NCBI GenBank assembly: GCA_964016885.1
Contig: OZ024743.1
Coordinates: 17,607,999 to 17,671,998 of the forward strand
DNA: 64,000 nucleotides
Direction of reading: 5' to 3'
DNA from: Eledone cirrhosa
Lineage: Eukaryota > Mollusca > Cephalopoda > Octopoda > Eledonidae
Position numbers and translations under genes: made by a program. Each line of letters begins with the position of its first letter. The stretch's first letter is position 1. Below, in pieces: positions 58,166 to 64,000 of this stretch. The notes under the pieces were generated by a model. It was not told where the DNA came from. It made no database searches and saw only the letters and a program-made list of their open reading frames with translations.

Positions 58166-58810
58166 TTTGGCCGGTGGCTAGGTCACTATGTCAATTTATT
58201 TATATCTTTTGCTAGCCTCTCCCTTGTCTAGTGATACCGCCACCTTCCCCTTTCTCTCTCAAGTTAACAGGGGAATAGTGGTGGTAGAAATGAAGGATAG
58301 GTGGCGGCGGCGATGGAATAGTGGTAGCAAGATGATGGATGGGTGGTGGCGGCGGTGGCGTTGTGGTTACTGGGTTTTGTGATATGTAGTATCTATGAGT
58401 TTGTGTTCGTATGTTTAATATATATTGTGTTGACATATTCCCGTAAAATTGGGATTAAACATTTTGTTAAAATTTGAGACAATAATAATAGTAATTATTA
58501 TTATCATGCCGGGATTGATGGTGGTGGTGGTGAAATTGCCGTTATCTGGCTGTTATATTTAGTGTGATGTGATAGGTGGTGTATCAACTTTCTGGTGTTG
58601 GTGAAATTGCTGTTATTTGGCTGTTCTATATAGTGTAGACAGAGGGTGTTTTCTTCCATTTATAACCATTTTCTTTTTTTGAATACAAAATATATAATAC
58701 AAAATTGAAAATTTGAGCGATATAACAATATAATTTCGATCCGAAATTGTATGGGACTTCATTCGGTGGATTATGCAACATTTGTACTAAGAATTGTTAT
58801 TTAACAAATG
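58165..58810 (+). repeat. GGTGG-rich interspersed repeat, copy 2
   Basis: Aligns with 53281-54045 from TTGGCCGGTGGC through the GGCGG block, CCGTTATCTGGCTGTT and GAGCGATATAACAATATA to TAAGAATTGTTATTTAACAA, then an (ATT)n tract. It lacks the ACTTACGGGAGCGA end of the other two copies. Confidence 0.7.
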
Positions 58811-58875
58811 ATTTATTATTATTATTATTATTATACAATTGATTTATTATTATTATTATTATTATTATTGTTATT
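58811..58875 (+). repeat. (ATT)n tracts at the 3' end of an R4-like LINE
   Basis: Two ATT runs separated by CAATTG. They fit a (TAA)n tail on the minus strand for the LINE that follows. Confidence 0.8.
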
Positions 58876-58955
58876 GTTATTCCTTGAATCTCAGTCATTG
58901 ATGTTGGTTAACTGGAAAGTCCGTTGGATTGAATATCAAGCCACTACCTGCAGCC

Positions 58956-59975
58956 TCAGATATTCAGGACGTATCGGAGGGTTCTTGCTGTTCCAAGCAA
59001 GCATGCCTTTTGAAGCGTTCCAAAAAGCGTAAAGGGGCCGATTTTCTTTAACCATCCCTGGAAACCTTTGGAGATACTCCCCAGTGCGCCTATGACAATC
59101 GGGATCACTTTGACTTCATGGCAGTTCCAAATCCTTTTCACCTCCCACTTTAGATCCTGGTATCGGTTATTGTTCTCCCTCTCCTTCTCTTGCACTCTCG
59201 TGTCGAACGGGTAGGCCACATCCACAATCAGGCACGATCTTTTTTCTTTGTCCACAACCACCAGGTCAGGTCTATTGTGTTCCAGTTTTTTGTCCGTCTG
59301 TATCCTAAAATCCCACAGCACCTTCACCTGACTGTTCTCCATCACCGCCTCTGGCCTATGCTCATACCATTTCTCAGAATGTGGTAGATTGTTTACTTTG
59401 CACAGGTGCCAGTGGATCACCCTGCCCATCACATCGTGTCTCCAACCCTTATAGTGGGTCTGGGCTAGGTGTTTACACTCGGACACAATGTGAGCCACAG
59501 TCTCCTCTCTCTCTCCACAGATCCTGCACAGTGGGCTAGCCTCCTCCTTGTAGATATGGTGCTTCAACCACTTCGTTTTGAGGGCCTGCTCCTGCGCAGC
59601 CATTAGCATTCCTTCTGTAGCCTTTTTGAGGTCTCCTCTTCTCAACCAGTTCCATGTCTGTGGATCTCTAAATTCAGTTTTCTCAAAGAAGGTACTATGA
59701 AGGGATTTTCCCTTAAGGCTGCTCTTCCTCCTTGATGTTATTTCCTCCTTGGACATCCCCTGGCCTACTGTCCCCTCCTTCAGTACAGTTCTGAGCATTG
59801 GCTCCTTACTATAGGTCACGTATTTGTATAGGTTGTTTTTCTCCATCTGAACACAGTCCTCTATGCTGATAAGACCTCTTCCACCCTCAGATCTCCTTAG
59901 GTAGAGTCTATCGACATCACTCCTCTTGTGGAACATGTTGTAGATAGTCAATAGCTTCCTAGTCTTCCTATCCAT
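58956..59975 (-). CDS. R4/Dong-like LINE polyprotein, C-terminal zinc knuckle and endonuclease
   Basis: 339 residues, continuing the RT part after a frameshift. In order: RKTRKLLTIYNMFHKRSDVD, RLYLRRSEGGRGLISIEDCV; EGMLMAAQEQALKTKWLKHH; the knuckle CRICGEREETVAHIVSEC (C-x2-C-x7-H-x4-C); RVIHWHLCKVNNLPHSEKWY; RPDLVVVDKEKRSCLIVDVA (PD-x12-D, restriction-like nuclease); RYQDLKWEVKRIW; VIPIVIGALGSISKGFQGWL; CLLGTARTLRYVLNI at the end. The listed ATG is internal; in the ancestor this was one protein with the upstream frame. It has no internal stop. Confidence 0.8.
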   Translation of the reverse strand: MDRKTRKLLTIYNMFHKRSDVDRLYLRRSEGGRGLISIEDCVQMEKNNLYKYVTYSKEPMLRTVLKEGTVGQGMSKEEITSRRKSSLKGKSLHSTFFEKTEFRDPQTWNWLRRGDLKKATEGMLMAAQEQALKTKWLKHHIYKEEASPLCRICGEREETVAHIVSECKHLAQTHYKGWRHDVMGRVIHWHLCKVNNLPHSEKWYEHRPEAVMENSQVKVLWDFRIQTDKKLEHNRPDLVVVDKEKRSCLIVDVAYPFDTRVQEKERENNNRYQDLKWEVKRIWNCHEVKVIPIVIGALGSISKGFQGWLKKIGPFTLFGTLQKACLLGTARTLRYVLNI

Positions 59976-60001
59976 TTCTTTTTGTTCAGCAACATTTCAT
60001 C

Positions 60002-62350
60002 TCAAATTCCCGCACTGTACCTAATAATAGACACAGCTCGGGAATTTACTGCGCTTATGGCATTTCTGCTGTTCAGATGTGACTTCAATACGCTCCTTAC
60101 TCTCCGAATGTATTCAGTTCTTAACAATTCCTTCATTTTTTTGTTCTTTATGCCATCAGCCTCCAGAACGCCCAAATACTTGTATCCTTCCTCAGAGTCA
60201 ATTTCCTTTATCATCTCACCTGTTGGTATCTGGATCCCGTTACTTCTGCTCAACCTACCCCTCTTCATCACAATGACTCCACATTTACCAATACCAAACT
60301 GCATACATATATCACTGCTGAAAATACGGACAGTGTCAACAAGCACATCCAACTCCTTCTCACTTTTCCCGAAGAGCTTAAGATCGTCCATGAAGAGGAG
60401 GTGATTGATGGTAAGCTCTCCCCTTCCCAACTTGTATCCTGCTCTCACTTTTCGCAGCATAATGGTCAAGGGCATCAGGGCAAGGACAAACAACAGAGGG
60501 GACAGGCTATCTCCCTGGGAGATACCTCTCTTGATCTTCACGCTTCCCAAGGATACTCCAGTTGATGTCAACTCTGTCTCCCAGGACCCCATACTCCTGC
60601 CCAGCAACTGTCTGATGTTATGTGCCACCCTGAAGATCTCCAGGCTTTTGGTGATCCAGGAATGAGGCACCATGTCAAATGCCTTTCTGTAGTCTATCCA
60701 TCCCATGGCAAGATCAGTGTGTCTCCTCCTGCAATTCCCCATTACCATCTTATCAATAAGCAACTGGTCCTTTGTACCACGTGACTTCTTTCGGCATCCT
60801 TTCTGTTCGTCCGGTAACAAGTTGTTTGTGTGGAGGTGATGGTAGATTTCCTCAGACACAATGCTCGTCAACAGTTTCCACATTACGGGCAGACATGTGA
60901 TAGGCCTATAGTTGGTAACATCATTACCCTTGATTCGGTCTTTCATTATCAGAACTGTGGTACCTTTTGTCAACCACTCTGGCACCTCACACGACACCAA
61001 GCAGTCATTGAACATGGCCGTCAGCTTCGGGTGGAGGGATGTTAAATGTTTAATCCAATACCCCTGCACACCATCTGGGCCTGGTGATTTCCAGTTGGTT
61101 AGTTTTTTGGCTTGCCCCTTAAGAGTTTCAACTGTGATACTCAAATCAATCTGTTGCTGTGCCTGCTCACCGATCTCCCTCTGTACTGTCTCAATCCACC
61201 CCGCCTGGGCATTGTGTCTAACATCCTGCTCCCATATTCCTCTCCAGAATGTTTTAGCTTGTTCCGCCCCAGGGATCAAGTCGTTGCCTCTTTCTTTCCC
61301 CTCAAGCTGTCCAAACAGCATCTTCTGGTTGTTGTCGAACATGCGGTTCTGTTTATACTGACTGACTCTGTTCTCGTATCGCCTGATTTTGGCACTCTTT
61401 GCTACAATGCGTTGCTTCAATTCCTCTATGATAATATTTAGCTTTTTACTCCTAGTTTTGTATTTTATTTCCAGTCTATTTTTAGTGCCTATGTTTTTTA
61501 GTGTCCCATTCAGTAGTGACTCAAGCTTTCCTATGTCATTTCTCATTTCCCCGATTTGCCCACTCAGTCGCTTCTTCCACCACGGCTCTGCTCTTTCTTG
61601 TCTGTTGTTTCCTCTCGCTTTTATACCAAGTAGTTTCCTCACCGTATTTGCTGTTGCTTTGAGGATATTGTTGCACTGGTGAAGGCTCCTCGCCTCAAGG
61701 TATGGGATGACTTTGTTTACCTTAGCTGTTGTTTCTTTTAACTTTTTCCTGTCTACAAATCTTAGGTTCATAGGTCTCCCACTATCATTGTTCAATTCAT
61801 CTACCACTAAATTTAGGATGTCAACCGAATCTTGTCCTAGCCCGTCAGCATTCATCTCCTCAGTGGCCGTATCTCTGTTCCAGGTATTATTTATCTCAGT
61901 ATTCAGATCATTGTCTGCTTCGGGTGGTTCCTCCGTTCTCAGGACCTCTTCACCTTCATTTCCCACCGGCTCGCTTGTCTGGCATACTACACCCGCCATC
62001 TCCAAGCCATTCTCTCTGCTCAGTTCCTCCAGTTCCAGCTCGCTTATCCACCCATTAGTTCTTATTACCCGAGCCTGCCCGGCCAATTTTTGTTCATCTA
62101 ATTTAAATAAACCAATCTCGTTCCAGATGTTATGCATCCGTCTCCTGTAGCCCCTCTCCTTGGGGTTACTTTTCAGGTAGCATTGCATAACACTTCTATT
62201 CAATTCTTTCGTCCAGTTGGTTCTGGCCCCTTTCCTTCTTCTTCTTCCTCCTCCAACATCAGCAGTATTTGGTTGACAGTCAGGTTCCTGCTGCTGAGCC
62301 AGGGGGCACCTGTTGGGTGAGAGTCTGTCACATGACGTTCTAGTCTCCAT
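60002..62350 (-). CDS. R4/Dong-like LINE polyprotein, N-terminal and reverse transcriptase part
   Basis: 782 residues from ATG 62350. Residues 35-110: basic RRRRKGARTNWTKELNRSVM and NPKERGYRRRMHNIWNEIGL, a Myb/SANT-like DNA-binding region. 120-400: hydrophilic linker. RT about 410-700: LTNWKSPGPDGVQGYWIKHL, NYRPITCLPVMWKLLTSIV, WIDYRKAFDMVPHSWI (motif A), RGISQGDSLSPLLFVLALMP (motif B), LLFMDDLKLFGKS with catalytic FMDD at 60383-60394 (motif C), EEGYKYLGVLEADGI (motif D/E). The catalytic aspartates are intact. RTs of this clade prime on the nicked target. The frame ends early at IIRYSAGI, just before the thumb-to-nuclease link. Confidence 0.8.
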   Translation of the reverse strand: METRTSCDRLSPNRCPLAQQQEPDCQPNTADVGGGRRRRKGARTNWTKELNRSVMQCYLKSNPKERGYRRRMHNIWNEIGLFKLDEQKLAGQARVIRTNGWISELELEELSRENGLEMAGVVCQTSEPVGNEGEEVLRTEEPPEADNDLNTEINNTWNRDTATEEMNADGLGQDSVDILNLVVDELNNDSGRPMNLRFVDRKKLKETTAKVNKVIPYLEARSLHQCNNILKATANTVRKLLGIKARGNNRQERAEPWWKKRLSGQIGEMRNDIGKLESLLNGTLKNIGTKNRLEIKYKTRSKKLNIIIEELKQRIVAKSAKIRRYENRVSQYKQNRMFDNNQKMLFGQLEGKERGNDLIPGAEQAKTFWRGIWEQDVRHNAQAGWIETVQREIGEQAQQQIDLSITVETLKGQAKKLTNWKSPGPDGVQGYWIKHLTSLHPKLTAMFNDCLVSCEVPEWLTKGTTVLIMKDRIKGNDVTNYRPITCLPVMWKLLTSIVSEEIYHHLHTNNLLPDEQKGCRKKSRGTKDQLLIDKMVMGNCRRRHTDLAMGWIDYRKAFDMVPHSWITKSLEIFRVAHNIRQLLGRSMGSWETELTSTGVSLGSVKIKRGISQGDSLSPLLFVLALMPLTIMLRKVRAGYKLGRGELTINHLLFMDDLKLFGKSEKELDVLVDTVRIFSSDICMQFGIGKCGVIVMKRGRLSRSNGIQIPTGEMIKEIDSEEGYKYLGVLEADGIKNKKMKELLRTEYIRRVRSVLKSHLNSRNAISAVNSRAVSIIRYSAGI

Positions 62351-62400
62351 TTCACCGTTATTCGAACTGTTTATATTCGATATTTAAACACTCTTATCGA

Positions 62401-62849
62401 GGATTGGCGAATGTATGTTTACATAGCCATCTGTGGATCCGCCATCCCACTTGGCCCTTGTGTGGCATTATCACCACGCTGTATACGAACACACATAAAC
62501 AAACAAACACACGGGCAGAAAGGGCCCCAAAAATGAATAAGCATAAGTTTCATTGTAATGTAGTATTCGAATGTCTGACTTAGTTTTTGTTTTTTAAGTT
62601 TTACTTTTTCCCCCCTCTTCTCTGTCCGTCCGCCTGCTTCTCTCTTCATTCTTATTTTCTTTACGTTTTGGGGGTTTCTTTTTTTGTTTTTGTTTTTCTC
62701 TGTTTGTTTTTCTCGTGTTTGCTGTTGTTGCTGTGCTGCTTTGGTTTTGTTGTTTGTTTTTTCTTTTTTCTTTTGAGTCTATCTATATATTTTGATGCCT
62801 TCCTCTTTGTTAGTAGTAGGAATTCTATAATGTGGAAGTAGCAGCCAGC
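62401..62849. other. leader region of the R4-like LINE or flank; no gene
   Basis: T-rich on the + strand (runs of TTTTTG around 62580-62780). Frames are lysine- or phenylalanine-rich and unsupported. Confidence 0.4.
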
Positions 62850-63436
62850 AGGGAGAAGTGGGAGACTGGCGGCGGTAGCGATACTGAGACAGTGGTGGTG
62901 GTGATGTCGATACCGAGGCAGTGGTGGCGGTGATGCGACCGTATTACTGTAGTGATGGTTCTGTAGCGGTGGCAGCAGTGAAGGAGTCAAGGGGTGGTGG
63001 CGGCGGTGATGGGATAGTGGTGGTAATGATGGCCGTAGTGAGCGGTGGCGGTGAAGGTGAAAATGTCGTTATCTGGCTGTTGTGTTTAGTGTACACAGAT
63101 GATGGGTTGGGTGGTGTATCTAGTTTCTGGTGTTGGTGAGTTTAGCTGTCCTATATAGTGTAGCCAGAGGAGAGGAGGGGGGGGGGGGGGTCTTCTTCCA
63201 TTTATAGCCATTTTCTTTTTTGGATATACAGTGTACAATACAAAGTTGAATATTTGAATATTTGAGCCTTATAACAATATATTTTGGGTCCGAATTTTTT
63301 GGGGCTCAAGCCAGGTGCTTTACGTAGCATTTGTACTAAGAGTTGTTATTTCACAAATGATTTAAATATGTTAAAAATTCAAAACTTACGGGAGCGATTT
63401 CATGACCTCCGTCACCTCGTGCGTCTTCTTCCCTTA

Positions 63437-63437
<1 letters not shown>
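62850..63437 (+). repeat. GGTGG-rich interspersed repeat, copy 3
   Basis: GGTGGTGGTGATG-type triplets, then GTTATCTGGCTGTTGTGTTT, a run of about 12 G at 63179, CCATTTATAGCCATTTTCTT, TATAACAATATATTTTGG and AAACTTACGGGAGCGATTTC, ending at an (ATT)n run. It aligns with copies 1 and 2. Confidence 0.7.

Positions 63438-63490
<53 letters not shown>
63437..63490 (+). repeat. (ATT)n microsatellite
   Basis: About 54 bp of ATT triplets. A LINE-like ORF1 leader follows directly. Confidence 0.95.
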
Positions 63491-63695
63491 TGTTGTTTTT
63501 GTTATCATTACGGCGGAGTAAGTTGGTTGAATTTTTATGAGTTATCGAAAGTTCTAATAATATTTTTTTACATCGGTGTGTAGTTAGAGAAACCCTCTGT
63601 CAACGGTGTGTTTTTTTTAACTGTATCTAGCGCTCTTGAGGGTTAAATTAGCTTTTATTTACAATCATAACCCCAAAATGTTGTTTTAAAAAAAC
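63491..63695 (+). other. probable 5' leader of a LINE
   Basis: About 200 bp between an (ATT)n run and the next ATG, ending ATAACCCCAAAATG-TTGTTTT. Position and length match the leader of the LINE at 44339-44550, though I see little direct similarity. Confidence 0.4.
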
Positions 63696-64000
63696 ATGAC
63701 GGACAAAGAAAATTGTCCACAGGGAGGAACAGCGAGTTGTTCAGAGAGTGGAACAGTCATTTCCATCCAATCACAAGGCAAAGTAAAAGACAAGAGAAAC
63801 AGCAGCAGCGACAGCGACAGTGGTAATGACATCAGCAGAAGCTCTTACTGGAACTGTAGTAGCAGTAGTGAAAATTATAACGAAACATTTCCTGCGTTAC
63901 AGAAATCAAACACCATTACCACCCCAATAATAACAATTACATCAGCAACAACCACAAATAACCCAAAGAATAACACGTATAACAGCAGCAAAATAGAGGA
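63696..64000 (+). CDS. LINE ORF1, N-terminal part, open at the right edge
   Basis: An ATG at 63696 opens 101 codons with no stop up to the window edge. The product is S/T/N-rich and hydrophilic (MTDKENCPQGGTASCSESG at the start) and contains ENYNETFPALQKSNTITTP. This resembles in place and pattern ADIHFPPLPKTAGVKSATHT of the ORF1 at 44551. With the (ATT)n run and ~200-bp leader upstream, the best reading is the start of another L1/Tx1-like LINE on +. The zinc knuckle would lie beyond the window. No break is visible so far, so this copy may be younger than the others. Confidence 0.55.
   Translation, partial: MTDKENCPQGGTASCSESGTVISIQSQGKVKDKRNSSSDSDSGNDISRSSYWNCSSSSENYNETFPALQKSNTITTPIITITSATTTNNPKNNTYNSSKIE

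Larger units (their letters stand above)
58876..62400 (-). mobile_element. R4/Dong-like LINE, full coding length, second family (copy D)
   Basis: The longest coding element in the window: a 782-residue frame (62350-60002) and a 339-residue frame (59975-58956) that together give one polyprotein of about 1,120 residues with RT and restriction-like endonuclease. The join shows one missing base in a T run and a TGG changed to TGA within about 25 bases, so the break is small. Its protein differs clearly from the family at 49-58 kb, though domain order is the same. It has a (TAA)n tail. Confidence 0.8.

Overview
This window looks like non-coding, repeat-dominated DNA from a cephalopod, probably an octopus-type genome. 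It is AT-rich and full of long (AT)n, (GT)n, (CT)n, (TTC)n and (ATT)n tracts. It carries several copies of the tRNA-derived SINE whose shared central domain is typical of cephalopods, and Penelope-like elements (PLEs), R4/Dong-like LINEs and L1/Tx1-like LINEs make up nearly all of the coding signal. I find no host protein-coding gene that I can defend. The only unexplained open frames are a short one running off the left edge (minus strand, 1-164) and one at 41505-41825. Species and clade names are inference from family resemblance; no search was run.

Layout. 0-7 kb: a LINE fragment, a large AT tract, a Helitron-like 3' end at 3628 with a 173-bp internal tandem repeat, and a ~620-bp tandem repeat. 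7-19 kb: SINEs, a 591-bp tandem repeat (10.8-11.7 kb), the N-terminal part of a PLE (12.05-13.19 kb) with a perfect 72-bp inverted repeat, and an R4-like tail (13.8-14.4 kb). 19-26 kb: a PLE 3' part with its GIY-YIG nuclease between inverted repeats, a second block of the ~620-bp repeat, a ~455-bp palindrome with a 539-bp tandem copy, and a 557-bp tandem repeat. 26-37 kb: quiet AT-rich DNA, a second SINE type, a second 593-bp tandem locus, and a 318-bp palindrome. 38.5-40.3 kb: a degraded PLE with reverse transcriptase and GIY-YIG domains. 44-64 kb: a dense nest of opposed LINEs, with L1/Tx1-like copies on + and R4-like copies on -, joined at (ATT)n/(TAA)n tracts. It ends in the start of another LINE ORF1 that runs off the right edge.

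The most interesting signal is RNA rather than protein. Several otherwise unrelated repeat families here fold, by hand, as type I hammerhead ribozymes: stem I, a 7-nt core, stem II, GAAA, a self-complementary stem III, and an NUH cleavage site. In three tandem families the motif recurs exactly once per repeat unit (about 320, 557 and 592 bp), the layout expected of retrozymes or PLE-type tandem repeats that release unit-length RNA. In two of these families, six complete copies in all, the core reads TTGATAA instead of CTGANGA. Positions 3 and 8, which pair as C-G in the known ribozyme structure, are then both changed in a way that would keep a U-A pair. A third, weaker family reads TTGAGAA with the same double change. 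This is the best candidate for an undescribed system in the window. All folds are manual and need covariance-model and cleavage tests.
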